Source: Malaya genurostris (taxonomy: Eukaryota; Arthropoda; Insecta; Diptera; Culicidae). From it: a stretch of 64,000 nucleotides of DNA. The stretch spans positions 250,539,070 through 250,603,069 of the forward strand of contig NC_080572.1 of NCBI RefSeq assembly GCF_030247185.1, written 5' to 3'. This document shows positions 10,761-24,098 of the stretch, one piece after another (within the stretch, counting starts at the first letter, position 1; each line of letters begins with the position of its first letter). The notes under the pieces were generated by a model. It saw only the letters and a program-made list of their open reading frames with translations, had not been told where the DNA came from and did no database searches. The translations under genes and the position numbers were made by a program.

Positions 10761-13700
10761 CTGAGCATGGTATTCTAGAAATTGCTTGGAAGTTCGATCG
10801 GTTACATCGCGCGAGTTTCCATGTGTGGAAAATGACCTTCTTAGAATACTTTTCATAAACTTTGTAAACTGCTTACTTCAGCCAAATTAGTCACCTTTAT
10901 CCGATTTTATTTGACCTCTATAATCGGAATGAAACAAAAACTTTGCATGTGTTAGCACAACTTTATTGAACAATATGATTGCCGTTTAGAAGTTTCAGCA
11001 CATTCAACTAAACCGAAAAAGAAACATTTCTGTCCTAATCAAAGCCACCGAGAAACACAAACGCTGACAGCAGAACTGCTTGTAAATGTCACAGTAAGCA
11101 TGAACCAGTTAGCCAAACAGAAAGAAAACTAAACTCCAAACAAAACAAAAAATACACTAGTTCAAGAACAGCCACAACACTCGAAAAAGCAAAAGTATGC
11201 AAGGGTGCGGTGATCGTGACGACAATCTTTCCGTAAAACTTTAAATCCGTATAAACCAACCCTTGGGTTTGACCAATCCAATCCAATCACAAAACAACCC
11301 TCGTTTACTTCAGTCTTCGGTCGGGAGGAAGCGAACAATCAAACCAATGAATCATAGCAAACATTAGGGAACATAACAATGTTTTAGCTCGAATGGTCGA
11401 TGAAAGGTGAAGAAAATAGAACATCCTTTTTCAAAGGTACAATCACAACCAAGGTTCGTTTAAGGTTAAACGTTTTCGGTTTAGGTAAAGAAAAAAAAAC
11501 GAGTTGATGGAATAACTAGGAATGTTGTGTGAAACTAAAATAATACAGCTGTAATTGGAATTTCTAGATTTATGTAGCATTTGATTTCGATACAAAAGTT
11601 TAGTGTTTTCAGATCCACAACGGTTAAGAGCGTTAGAGCAGTATTCACAATTTTTAAAGTACACTATTTTTTTTAGTTTCATTTTGTTGGCAAGAAGAAG
11701 TCTCATCGTAGCTTATTAAAACTATTATTATTTTGGGTACAAATTTAGTTACGAAGTGAAGGATGCGAAGACAAAAAAATGCGGTCTCAATACGGTCTGG
11801 ATAAAAAATGAGGATTCAATCACTGAAAGCTACAATAGATTTTAGGAAATCAAAAGGATCTGAATGACAGTAGAGTTTGAAAATCAGAAAGAAACTGTTC
11901 CTCGGAGTAATGTGAAAGTGTACTGAACAACTGATTTCCACACGTTAGCTAAAATTCAAATGCAGTAGCTCTTAGCATGCGTCTAAACTATTAGTAGTAG
12001 TGAACAGAGAGAGATTCACAATTTTTATTTTGTCACGCAAAGAATTTTCGGCACAGAATCTTAGCAGTTGAACCAAATTTGTACATGCAGAAGTACGGCT
12101 AATTAAATTTGTTACAGACTACAGAGCATTTATCGGTAAAATGTTTTGTATACAAATCGATTTAATTACTTCAAGCTTACGACCTATAGTCTTCACGAAG
12201 AGGAGCTAAAACCAATTCGTGTGCCAAAATATCGATTTACTGCCAGAGACGGGTTGATCCAAATTTGTTTTATAACTAACTGATTGAATGGTAGCTTATG
12301 TGATTGCTTCATAAAAATAAAATTGAGGATTGTTCAACAACTCCTAGGCTTTTCTTAGCTCTCAACAACCTAATAGATTTCCAAATGATCAGAATCGCCC
12401 GAATATTTTGTTTCTTTTTCGCAATTTACAAGCAGAATTGCTAGTGTTGTCCTTTTTTCGTCATTTTCGTCACTTCCAAATGACATTTTTCTGTGTTCTG
12501 CTCGAGAGCTCATTCCTCGTTCGTTATTCGTTGTTCAAATCGAGCACGGAATTCGCCAACTATGAATAGCTTGATTGAATTTGGCCAAATGGCCCATTTT
12601 GTGATACCCTTCATGCAATTTCATTCAAGCAGCAGATCGCCTTTTTACTATTATTTAGTTTTTTGTTTTTAATTTCTTACTCCAACGACTCTTATTAATT
12701 TACTTTACCAATTAGAAGACACAAACACAGTCACACACACACGTACACCTAAAAACACTGACCAGGTTTTTAATTATTAGAAATCAAAATCAAATATTAC
12801 AAACGAAGAGAGATCACGACGATTGCATTTGAAAACTGATGGTTCGGCACCATTCTGGGTCCCATAATTACCAACCTCCCCCTCCCATCTTTTGTGATAA
12901 CGTGGAAACATTTGTCCACGTCGCTGTCGAACCGTGATAACCGCAATCACTGGAAACAACTGCAATCACAGGCAAAGTGCTAGGCAACTACCATAGATCT
13001 AGGGTACAATGATTAGATTAATTTAGTACGTATGTTTTTCGTTAGTGTTAATCCCATCAGTCAAAGGAGACTTCCTCTCCTCACTCGCCACGGGCCAGAA
13101 AAAGAAAACTTCACCCGGTACTGCGACGGTTGTGGTGTATGTTTGGAACTAGAGCCAAACGTAAATTAGTTAAACTAAATTATTATCCGTTGCCACGGTG
13201 CGGAGCGGGCTTGAGGCAGTACCGAGTGGACACGATGAGCGGAATGTAAATTTATAGGAATCCAACATCCTTATTCAATGTATTTCATCTTATAAACCTC
13301 TTTATATTTATGAGCGAAATGAGTAAGTTCATTTCTCTAAAGTATAAAACAAATGGAAAATTGTAAGACAAATTAGAAAACTCTTTTCAAAGTCCTATTT
13401 TCTAAAAGTGGATCTAATAAATTTTCAAACGTATAGTAAAAAAAAATAATCCGATATTTGACTTATTGATGAAAGAAATTCCCTGTCTTCGTTTCGGTCG
13501 TATAAAACCTCTGGATAGGTTGGTTGGCCACAGGACTACGTTTACTTCATTTTTTTTATTAGAACCATTAGTTTGAGTATTCAATTATTCTCTCAAAGTA
13601 TCAAATAGAAACTTGATCGGTTCTATTCGAACTGTTTCGCTATGACAGTGTCATACCATTTTTACAAATTAGATGTGTTTGTGTAAAAACACATAACGAT

Positions 13701-15270
13701 TCCGGTAATAATGAAAACTGAATACGTTGATAATATGTAATCGACCTAATAATAAACTAAACGTGGGGCATCAATGAATCAGAGGAAAGTCAATTATACT
13801 GTCCTGCGTGCTACAAAGCTTGGGGAAAAAAAATTATGAAGCGAAGACGCCAACCGATAGGCAACAATGTGTCTGTGAATGTCACGCGACATTTGCTACA
13901 CTTATTAGTATCGCTGATACAGAAATTGAAAATAAAACAAGAGAAGTTTTTTCATTTCAAACTTAGTTTCAACTTTCAGCATGCTCGCCGAGGAGCAACA
14001 AAGAAAATGTTTTGAGTATTTCTGTTGAATTGGAAGTTCTACTACCATTCAGATTTCTTAAAAATTTTGGGCATGGAAATATCAATCAACTTAACAAATT
14101 AATTCACGTGCCAAATATGCTTTTATTTTTAATATTTTTTATTACAAAGAATTAGAAAAACAGTTCTTACCTTCAAGTTTTCGGGTCCCTTGAAAATGTC
14201 TTGGGCCGGGGGGACTTCCGATCTAGAACGACCACAGGTTGCTAAAACAAACATCTCAAAAGTTGTTTGGGCGACTCAGGGCCAGCTCCCGGGCTGCTCT
14301 GATCAATAAACGAAAACGGTATTAGTAATAGTGTAATTTTGTTGACCCTTCGTTAATAAGCGTCGATAAATATTTGAAAATGAAACAATGGTAAAATTCC
14401 ATAGCAACAATACAAGTTTGGAAGGAAGCAAACATATGTAAACACACCGCACAAAATATGTAACATCCATTCACTTTAATGCTTCGTAAGATAAGAATAT
14501 CGCAAGTATAACAGAAGCAATAATTCTAATTGATTTTTATTTTCCTGTTTCAAAATCTACAGGATATGCAGCAAAATGTTTCTATCATATTGCAATTCTA
14601 CATAAACAAACATTGTCATAGTTACTTTCAAATAATAATTGATCTACAACTGACAGTGAACCGAAATCATCGAGGGGTTCTATTTGAAGGGTAAATGAGA
14701 AATAAAAGACCATTAAAATTTATCTTTGGTTTTGATGTGGTTTATGGCTTAGTATTACAAAAAATATATATTTCATTGTTAAATCGATCAAACTAAAATA
14801 TTGCCATGGATTCTTCTTTGTGAAAGGTTTTGAAATGAAATTGTACCGTTTATTTGTTAACACATTGAAATTCAATAAATTTAGACAGATTTCAATTCGG
14901 GGGTATAAATGTACTGCAAAGAGCGTTGACGTATAGAAAACGAGAGCGTTCTAGGGTTAATGGACACTCTCCGTTGTTGTTGTTTACCTTTCGGTGGTGC
15001 GTCATCCGTTCAATTCTATTTCGTTTCCGTATAGATAAAAGTTTCCTGTGGATACCATCTCTATTTAGAACGTGACAATGGTGATGATGGTCCAGCTACA
15101 AAGTATAACTACGCAACATTTTCTTGCAGCAAAACAATGTTTGCTTGGTCTGAATATTTCATGCTACATGCATTCGGAAAACGCTTTCGTACAAGCTTGG
15201 TTACAATTTTCCAGTGAAACGATTGGCATGAAATATTTCAGCCACGTGACAAAACATTGCTTAACACTTC
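10761..15270. other. Long stretch with no recognisable gene
   Basis: Only short, low-complexity ORFs were seen. I found no clear inverted repeat, transposase fragment or splice-bounded exon. It may be intergenic or deep intronic. Confidence 0.4.
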
Positions 15271-15808
15271 TAATACCAAGCCTCAAAAAAGTTGGAACGG
15301 TAACTTTGAGCTATCATAGCTCAGTTGTTACTTGACCAATTTCGATAAATTTTACACCCTCGAATTTTGTGAAGTTTGTAGATTATTTTAAGTATATCAT
15401 TATTGACGATCGTTTAGGAAAAACTAATAAACATCTGATTTTTCCCGTCCCAAGTTTTTTTTTCAAGCTCAAAATGAGCCCTATCTGCATTCATGCGGCA
15501 TCTGCATCGCGAATCGGATATTGAGAACCTCAACTTTACCGAGTCATAACTTTGTTGTTAGTCAACCGATCTTCAAAATTTGTTCACCATTGGAAAGCTA
15601 CTACTTCCACAAATAAAATGCACTGAAAAAAACTAAAAATAGGGTTGTCTACCCAAAGTTATGATGAAAACTGTAGATAGATGACCTAAGAAAAGATGAG
15701 ACTTTTTACAATGATCGTAAATATCTCGAAATTCATAGCGATGACCTATATATTGTTACACATCATTCGATGTCTAGTGATACCAGCTACAATTTTCGCT
15801 CAACTACC

Positions 15809-16188
15809 CTGCCCATACTCGCATATCAGTCCCATATCGATTTTCGCCAATTCTGAGTTAGCGTGAGGAATGAAATCTATCCTCAATATACTCTCAAAAA
15901 TTGCAATAGAAATTGAGGGTTTGTTCAGTAAAATGTGAAAAAAATATCAACTCATGTCTGTCCCATATGCAAAGTACCCGCATATCAGTCCCATTCAGTG
16001 CAAATTTCAATAATTTTATTTGTTGCAATATTGGAATAGCAAAGGTGTATTACCGATATTTCATGTAATAATACCATGATTTAGCATTAGGTAACACAAT
16101 AAATAAAAAAAATCGGAAATAAAATTTTGATCGTCTTTTTCTCGACATGCCGATTTTCCATATGGGACTGATATGCAAGTATGGGCAG
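15809..16188 (+). mobile_element. 380 bp MITE, copy 1 of an inverted pair
   Basis: Ends are inverted repeats, CTGCCCATACTCGCATATC and, complemented, CTGCCCATACTTGCATATC, continuing into CAGTCCCATAT. A TA flanks the right end. There is no coding capacity. It is nearly identical to copy 2 at 16519-16898, which has the opposite orientation. Confidence 0.85.
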
Positions 16189-16518
16189 TATATAACTCAA
16201 AAATTAAAGCGATTACATGTACATTTTTTTGATTCAAAATGTTAGAATCATTACCAGAAACAATGTATTGATGATCAAAATTATATATCCGTTCAAAGAA
16301 TCTCAAGAAATTTGTTACAAATACAGAGAATTTCTATTATTGGAAAAATTTTGCCAAAAAAACAAATCAAAACTTTGAAATTTTATGACATATATTTTTT
16401 TATTATTTTAGTTGAAAATTTATTATAAACAAAATTTACAAAAAAAACTTAAACTTGGATTACACTGAAAATTTTAAAGAAAAAAAAAAAGAAAATTGGA
16501 AAGCAGATATGGCATATT

Positions 16519-16898
16519 CTGCCCATACTTGCATATCAGTCCCATATGGAAAATCGGCATGTCGAGAAAAAGACGATCAAAATTTTATTTCCGATTTTTT
16601 TTATTTATTGTGTTACCTAATGCTAAATCATGGTATTATTACATGAAATATCGGTAATACACCTTTGCTATTCCAATATTGCAACAAATAAAATTATTGA
16701 AATTTGCACTGAATGGGACTGATATGCGGGTACTTTGCATATGGGACAGACATGAGTTGATATTTTTTTCACATTTTACTGAACAAACCCTCAATTTTTA
16801 TTGCAATTTTTGAGAGTATATTGAGGATAGATTTCATTCCTCAAGCTAATTCAGAATTGGCGAAAATCGATATGGGACTGATATGCGAGTATGGGCAG
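16519..16898 (-). mobile_element. 380 bp MITE, copy 2 of an inverted pair
   Basis: Same length as copy 1 and reverse-complementary to it, with only a handful of differences (for example TTAGCGTG against TTAGCTTG). The two are separated by a 330 bp AT-rich spacer. A transcript across both would fold into a long hairpin. Confidence 0.85.
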
Positions 16899-17096
16899 TA
16901 TTGGGCGCGTGAAAAAAACTTGGAACGGGAAAAATCAAATTTTCATTGGTTTTCCTTAACCAATCGTCTGCTACAAAGTTTTGGAATCAATCTACGAACT
17001 TCACAAAATTCGAGGGTATTAAATTTATTGAGATTCGTTGAAAAACAGCTGAGCTATGACAGCTCAAAGTTACCGTTACCGGCTTGGTATTTGGAG

Positions 17097-18880
17097 TGTT
17101 GATATTCCATATGATTTGACAAAAAATGTTGACTGGATTAAATACCAAAGTAGTATCTCAAGTACCTTGAACTTAATGGAAGAGCTCCCCCCCCTTGAAG
17201 AATATGACTTCTTCGTTTGTTCGGTTCTGGAGGCCGCAGAACAAGCCCAAACCAAACGATTTCTTGGCCCATCGTCTGACAGAAGGCCTCCAAGCCCTTG
17301 GTGGGACAAAGAGTGCTCAGATGCTAAACACGCGAAACAAAATGCTTTCAGGACGTTTCTAAGACGAGGAGGAGGAAATCCTCAGAATTTAAAAAAAAAT
17401 CTTGACTTTAGAAACCAAGTACAAGAATATACTTCGGGCAAGAAATGCAGCTATTGGAGACATTTTGTGTATGGTTTGTCAAGAGAACCGTAACATAGGA
17501 AATGAGAGTGAGATATACTCGAATCGGTGGATATTTGATTTTGCGAGGAAAGTTTGTCCAGATTCTGTTGTTTGCAAATGTTTGCGAATTGCTTTAGGCT
17601 GCATGCATTCGACACATACAATGAGTCTTGAAGTTCTGGCGGGAGTTCTTCCATTGGAAAATCGTTTTTCGAGCTTTCATCGCGACTGCTAATAAGATGT
17701 GAAGTACAGAATCTCCTGGTTATTAATAATTTCGAAAGGCTAGTTGAGCTTCAATCTCAAACATGATTCATGACAGTAAATTTTAACCATATGTCACAGG
17801 AAATCAACCCTTCAAGATATATTCCTTTCCGTGTCAGCCTCCTAAATGTCCCTGACTCAACTTAATTTTTCGACACATCCATGCAGCGTGAAGTGCGTGG
17901 AATCCCGGAACACCTACGCTCTATGGAAATCCCAAAAATATTTTCAAGTAAGTTTAGGCGTATTGACTCTGAGAAAATATTTTACACGGACGGATCACGA
18001 ATTGAAGAGGCTACTGGGTTTGGTATGTTCAACAATAATGTTTCGGCTTCATTTAGGCTTCAAGAATTTGCATCTGTTTATATAGCAGAGTTAGCAGCAG
18101 TTAATTTAAGTTTGAGTGTAATCATCACATTATCTCCATACCATTATTTTCTCTTCACAGATAGTCTGAGCGCAATTGAAGCCATTCACTCAAACGCTCC
18201 TGGCAAAAATGAACCGTTTTTCTTGGGCAAAATAAAACAGTGCCTGAACGACATATTGAAGAATAATTATCAAATCACAATAGTTTGGGTCCCGGCTCAT
18301 TGCTCCATTCCAGGCAATGAAAGAGCCGATATTTTAGTCAAACTTGGTGCTATTGAGGGTGAAATTTATGAGAGACCGATTGCAACGAATTCTATAGCTT
18401 CTTGGGATAAAGATGATCTGGGTCGGTGGATGCACTCAATTATTATTAAATATCGACAAAGGCATGGTTCAGGGGACTGGATGTGAGTAGAGATTTCATT
18501 CGTGTGATGTCCAGACTCATGTCCAATCACTACACGTTAGATGCACATCTCCTTTGAATTGGACTTTCCAGGACTAACCATTGTGCTTGTGGAGAAGGTT
18601 ATCGCGATATTGATCATGTGGTTTGGACATGCGTGGAGTATCGTGATGTCAGATCTCAACTAATAAATTCCTTGCGTACCCAAGGTAGACTATCCAATGT
18701 CCCGTGACTTTCCTTACATGAAACTTTCCTTACATGAAACTACTTTATCATTTTATTAACTCCATTGGTGTTCCAATTTAAATTTTATTTTATGTTAGAC
18801 TGTTTTCTCTTCCATGAGTTCAACCAATAGCCAGCTATATAATATGAATAAAAGTGATGAACTGATACAAATAAACCTGA
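17097..18880 (+). mobile_element. Dead I-clade LINE, internally deleted
   Basis: The sequence reads as parts of an I-type LINE ORF2: a pre-RT stretch (PPSPWWDKECSDAKHAKQ, about 17280-17330), then, after loss of nearly the whole reverse transcriptase, an RNase H domain (17881-18486) and a cysteine motif CACGEGYRDIDHVVWTC (about 18585-18635). The 3' end is AT-rich, with AATAAA at 18847-18852. Several stops and frameshifts rule out activity. Confidence 0.75.
17881..18486 (+). pseudogene. LINE RNase H domain remnant
   Basis: A 201-codon open stretch with the RNase H landmarks: FYTDGSRIE (first Asp), AELAAV (Glu), FTDSLSAIEAI (Asp), and VPAHCSIPGNERAD (His and last Asp). The catalytic residues look preserved, but the upstream RT is missing and the frame breaks after GDWM, before the zinc-binding tail. 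In the parent element this domain would degrade RNA in the RNA-DNA hybrid during reverse transcription. Here it is a fossil. Confidence 0.75.
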
Positions 18881-18889
18881 AAATGTACA

Positions 18890-20885
18890 GAATAAATGCA
18901 TTTTATTTAATGTAATTTATAATAGTATATCGCTTGTTAAAAACAGTGTTTAGATTAACTAATAAATACCAACATACTAATATGATATTCGAAATGTATT
19001 AGGTTTAAAGTACTATGTATTTTGGATGCCACGGCGAAGAAAAACTTTTGTATATTGCCTATGAAATAAACGTATTTATGGAAAAAACTGAATATCCATG
19101 ATAAACCATATGCGGATTTTTTTTAAAAAGGTATCATCTCACTGTTAGATGAATTAAGAACGTTTTTATTATATATCTTGTAAAACAAACACAATTTTAT
19201 CTCTATGGGCAGAGATTGAGAATCGAGCTCGGGTAGACTGCTTTAGACGCAAACGTTTCGTCCATCACGCTGTACTCGTCACCGTCTCATTATATTTTGA
19301 ATGTTCACCGAGGATTGGAATGAAATAAAGAAACACTGTTTTTTTTTGGCGTTTTGATGACCGTTGCATCGCCCCACATGCCATTATGGTCATTATTCAA
19401 TATGTATTAATGGAGAAACAACAACAAAACAAATTAGGTGCAAAAAATATCCGCGATAAATGCTCGCGTGAAACGATCGGTCCTCAATTAGCATTTCGCC
19501 TATGAAAAGCGTGGTTCAATGGAACAAATGAGTGGGCGAGTGAGCAGAGGAAGATCAATTTTCGTCGACAGAACCGGCCACAGACAATTTGTCTGCATGC
19601 TGTTGTGTCCATAGTTTTCTTCACGGTTTTCAATTTGTCAGATTTCGGAGATCTGTCGACAAAAATTTTCAGTTGCATGTACAATAATGATAAATTTTGA
19701 AACAAGTTTGCAAACACTGCGAAATGCCCCGATAACGGCAAGGTAATATTTCAATTGAGACCTAGTGCAAATTACAATTAATCCTATTAATTACAATTCC
19801 GTTCAGATCATCAACTACGAGCTCGTCAAAGTTTAATTTCTTGTGTGAGTAAATTGTACTTCAAGTTACAAATGGACTCGAACAACCCAACCCAGTCTGC
19901 CATCGGAATGTTCTCGGTCAGTGGGAAACAGTGGGAAATTTAAGCCAAGCTCGTTAACGATGGACTACACACTCCTTCGGCTAACCGGTGTTGGTTTCTA
20001 GGTTAGAAAATCACACCATAACCGTTAGTTTTAATTGAAGTTGCCTCAGAGCGGACTATAATGATGCATCATAATTGCATCTAGTGCAGTAGTTATGCCG
20101 GAGTTATGTACACTTATGAGTGACATCCATCGATTCGCAGGTGCCCAGCCACGGAACGGAGCGTTTGATGATGCCACCGGTATAGTCGGAATCGCAAAGT
20201 TGTAAGGCGTACAAGGAAGCAACATGACGCAAATTAGCATAATGTGCTGAAGCACAGTTAGAAGTAAGTGTTCGATTTAGGTTGAGTACTGTTCGTTCGT
20301 GACTTTCCGGACTTAATCGGACTTATGAATCCGGTTTGGCTTGGTTGGTACGAGAATTCATGAAATGATATATTTTAGTAGCGGAACTGCTCAGAGGAAC
20401 GATCACTCAAATTAAGCATAGCCTCTGATCTGATCTATTTATAGAAATTCTTCCGGTCCAACTACTTCAGCATTCGTCTTACAATAGTACCAAATCATTG
20501 AAACAGACTGCACGTGACAGCTGGACACCGGAGTTTGCCCTTGATGATTGAGCATGTAATTGACAGCCGTATGTGTTGTGCACTCAATGCGTAATTATGC
20601 ACAACTTAAGATTGCATCACATGAAACAAGTGTCACTGTGGAAGCGTAGTGAAGCAATCAGTTCAACTGAAAGCGCTGAAAATGAAAATCATTCGTTTAA
20701 GCTAAATCAGTGATGAATGTCAAAAGTACGAAAACCATCTACCACCCTGAGTGACAGCTGGGCTGTCAGTCCGATAGGCACCTACGACGATCGACAATTG
20801 ACGAGGGCATAGCACGCGGATGATCCAGTTACTTGATCTGATTATGTCACAACCGTGGAAAGGAGTAATTGCTGCAAGCTATGTG
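18890..20885. other. No gene recognised; possible upstream region
   Basis: AT-rich to 19300, then less so. A 69-codon minus-strand ORF at 20046-20255 has a hydrophobic start, but its first codon is GTG and nothing else supports it. The right part could be 5' flank of the exon candidate at 20891. Confidence 0.3.
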
Positions 20886-20890
20886 TTATA

Positions 20891-21003
20891 ATGACGTTAA
20901 TAGTGATGATGATGATGCCACCGAGCGATAGCATTCGCCGACTGTCGAGCAAACTGGACAAAACGATTCAATCCTCTTGTGTGCGGCTGCCACCAGGGCG
21001 GCG
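20891..21003 (+). CDS. Candidate first coding exon, unknown gene
   Basis: Open from ATG 20891 (further in-frame ATGs at 20906-20917) to a strong donor, GGCG|GTAAGT, at 21004. The encoded peptide includes PPSDSIRRLSSKLDKTIQSS and CVRLPPGR, and looks like ordinary protein. Local GC is higher than in the flanks. I do not recognise the product, and no second exon was found before the transposon-rich region at 22058. The gene would have to continue across it. Chance cannot be excluded. Confidence 0.3.
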
Positions 21004-22057
21004 GTAAGTCCATCCATCCAAGAAGGATGGAACGAATCTTGGCATGGCGAAGAAAATCTGACTTTCGAAATGTCAGGGCATTTTTCTCGCTAACTAACCC
21101 CGAGAGCCTGACTAACCAGTTGGCACGGGCTGGAGCACGAGGGAAACAAAACTGCCGTGTGGATGGATGTATAGGGAAATCTGGTTTCTTTCGAGGCTAA
21201 CCTACAACCGGAGAGGTGAAATGTAGGTTTATAGCACCCTGCTGTACTGCATGCGACATGATGAATGGCTGTCGGTACCTCTGAAAAGAGGGGAGAGCGA
21301 TCCAAATTGGCACCATAAAGCCACCCTGGTTGATAGCATGATGGCAATGAGAGTAGACCAGGCACGGCTTTTTGTTGGCAGGTTGTAGGTTGATAAGGAA
21401 TTAACCTCGATTGGCGAAACGATGAATTATAGCTTAATTTGAGTTGAGATTAAAAAAGACTTTCAACTCTATTATTTTTTTTTAATGTAACTTCAAAACT
21501 CTATAAGGTACATCGCAACGTTTGAAATGGTGAAAGTGATCTTTCGGTATCGTCTCCTATAATACAGGGTTTATAATTTGTAACTCAAGTTTGTATTATT
21601 ATTTTCCGAATTAGTTCCACATAGGAATTATTTTGATACACTAAGAAACTGATTAATGGAAACTATAATTGAGTACTGTAATCAGAAATCAAAGCATTAA
21701 AACTAATGATATTAGAAATGAATTAACTAACTGAAATTGAGTTTGGTCTTTAGACCTATCTTTCATTGGTCGCAAAGTAAGCCCGTGTGTCGTTACTCCG
21801 TTATTATGTTGAGCTTGCACAATGTTTTCTTGAAACAACTTGCTTAGGAATAGCACGTAGTTTCACATTCTGTAAACTGGATTGATCCCTGCATGCTGAT
21901 CAATACCGACACCGACCACGTGCAGGCAAATCTACATGTGAAGAAAGGATTGTTAGTTCAATGAATGTTACTACTAGAAACCAAGGAGTTCTCTGCATTT
22001 CCACATGCATCACAGGGAAGGGTTGTTTGTTAGTAAATTTTTGAATAATATTATCAT
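21004..22057. other. No gene recognised
   Basis: Would be intron if the exon at 20891-21003 is real. Overlapping ORFs on both strands near 20979-21365 show no domain. Confidence 0.3.
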
Positions 22058-23328
22058 GTGTTTATTATTCTGGGTAGCCGGCTACCGAGAATACGTTGCA
22101 ATTTTTTCGCGTTTTGTATTGATATGTGCTTCTACTAAAATACAAAGTTTCTTCCGAAACTCGTGAAACTTCGGACAACCGGCTATCGGGAGGATCGCTA
22201 TCAACTCATACATTTGATTCATTGTGCTCTGTTTTTTTTTCAATAGACAGCCGTAATACTGGCAAGATCATCACTCGATCATCATCAATCGAATAACAAC
22301 GCTTTAAGCCTTACGCCGATATCTTCTCACTTATAAAAATAAAAAAATACCAAATGGATCCTCTTCGCAGTCTAAACTATATTTACATATGTCCTAGTTA
22401 AGCACGGTCGCAAGAAATATCTGCATGGTTATAAACTTCACTATGCGAAAATTGGCGAAGCGGTTTGGAATTCATCATGCCAGTGTTAAAATCATCATTA
22501 ATAAGTTTGGAGAACACTATTCTTTGGATGAGCTACCAGGAAGAGGCAGAAAACCCGGTTCTTCCAACACGAAACTGGACCAGAAAGTGGTATCTCTAAT
22601 CATGAAGAACAAATCAATGTCAATACGTGATTTGGCCAAAAAAACAGAAACGAGTGTAGGAATGATTCAGCGTATCTAGAGGCGAAATCACCTGAAGACC
22701 TACAAGAAGCAGAAAATCTCAAAACAAAGTGTAGAACAGAAGAAGCAAGCAGCAACAAGGCGGAAATTGTATTCGCGTCTTTTGCAGTGTCCGGATGCAT
22801 GCGTTTTGATTGACGATGAGACTTATGTAAAGAAGGACTCAAAAACCCTTCCTGGTTCACAATACTGTACTGTCGTCGTTGGGGAGGATATGAGCGATGC
22901 GGATAATTCGACAAAACCGGTTTCAGAACTAATTTTGCAAGTGGCCAAATCTTACCAAAACAGAGCTGGAGAGCAGAGTTGCCATATTACAATCTGTGTT
23001 TCAATTTGAAAAATCTGTGTACCAGCTGTGTTGCATATTCTCTATCATAAACTGTGAGTAACAGTTTGAAAATCTGTGATCTGTAACACAGATTCTGTTG
23101 TGTAGCTAAATAGGAAATGAATCTTTAACAGAAGATTTTGTGAATATGGTAACTCTGCTGGAGAGTCGTGGTTTCTGATGAATGGTAGCAACCGCTTCCG
23201 CAGACATTTCTTCTAGTACACATCCTTATTGATAGTACCGGTAGAAACGACAACAACCGTTTGTAGCATTCGTTGCAATTCATAAATTAGCATTTTGCAT
23301 ATCATCCTTACATAATTTGACGCATAAA
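22058..23328 (+). repeat. Duplicated segment, copy 1 (internally deleted)
   Basis: Starts TGTGTTTATTATTCTGGG and ends near AATTTGACGCATAAAGC. It matches 27166-30425 in the same order, but lacks the 5' end and the 3' half of the ITmD37E element and about 490 bp of its right flank, and has no TTAA element. It carries about 75 bp near 22970-23040 that copy 2 lacks. Confidence 0.8.
22442..22903 (+). pseudogene. ITmD37E transposase fragment, copy 1
   Basis: Encodes the N-terminal HTH region (MRKLAKRFGIHHASVKIIIN, then LPGRGRKPGSSN and SIRDLAKKTETSVGMIQRI), a TAG codon at 22677-22679, and then the first catalytic Asp region (CVLIDDETYVKKDSKT). It is truncated at both ends within duplicated segment copy 1. 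The second Asp and the Glu are absent. Non-functional. Confidence 0.8.
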
Positions 23329-23519
23329 GCAGACAGATCGGCTGAAAAGTTCGTATCGTTTCTATGAGAGGGCGCCACTAGAATTAAATCCATACCATTT
23401 TCAGTTAGTACCAACCTTCAAAAGATACGTGTATAAATTTGACAGCTGTCTGATTATTAGTTTGTGAGATATTGCATTTTGAGTGAAGCTACTTTTGTTA
23501 TTGTGAAAAAAATCGAATA

Positions 23520-24098
23520 AACCCTTCTTAATCCACCTAGTGGTGTGATAATGCCTTTCTCTTTTTTCATAAAAGTCTCATGAAAATATATTTCATACTT
23601 ATATTAAATAATTTGGAAATTTCATGTACTCTCCCCTATGGTGCTTTTTTAAGATCGAAAATTGTCAAACCTTTACCACCGGGCAGCACCCGTTAAGCAT
23701 GTCCGATTTAGGTCAAATTTTGCATGAAGGCTTTTTTCGAGGTGCTTAAACTTTTGAGCACTAGAACTTAACGAAAATAGAGGTGATACCAAAATTTTGG
23801 CACCCTTATATATATAAGAGCGGTAAAAATCAACGTGTTTTGTCGGTTACGTCACTTATACCATCATATATCTGGAACCAAAGGTCACAACCATTTGATC
23901 TTCGAACTTGATCAACGACCCGACAGTAGCTTTCAAACGAGCCCAAGTTTGTTAAAATCGGTTCAGCCATCACACACACACAGACATTTTCCGATCTCGA
24001 CAAACTGAGTCGCATGGTATATAACACTATGGGTCTCCGAGGCTCCGTTCGAAAGTCGGGTTTTCCAGCAATTCTAATACCTTTCTATAGAGAAAGGC
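23520..24098. repeat. Dispersed mosquito-type repeat with GAGAAAGGCA end, nested in mariner
   Basis: Begins CTTCTTAATCCACCTAGTGG, then ATGCCTTTCTC, and ends GAGAAAGGCAAAA, so the TGCCTTTCTC / GAGAAAGGCA ends are inverted. Mariner codons resume right after it. Related copies lie at 41085, 47385 and 63180. Confidence 0.75.

Larger units (their letters stand above)
15277..17095. repeat. Outer imperfect inverted repeat around the MITE pair
   Basis: The 15277-15470 sequence (GGTAACTTTGAGCT, CCTCGAATTTTGTGAAGTT, TTTTTCCCGT) recurs inverted at 16905-17095. The arms are about 190 bp with many mismatches and small gaps, so this is older than the inner pair. Confidence 0.65.

Noticed and set aside
16061..16646. 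Two ORFs on opposite strands ending in an identical ~40-residue sequence
   Set aside because: The identity comes from the inverted MITE pair, not from a duplicated gene.
20046..20255. 69-codon minus-strand ORF with a signal-peptide-like start
   Set aside because: The first codon is GTG, no splice sites or homologue are apparent, and the hydrophobic run is short.
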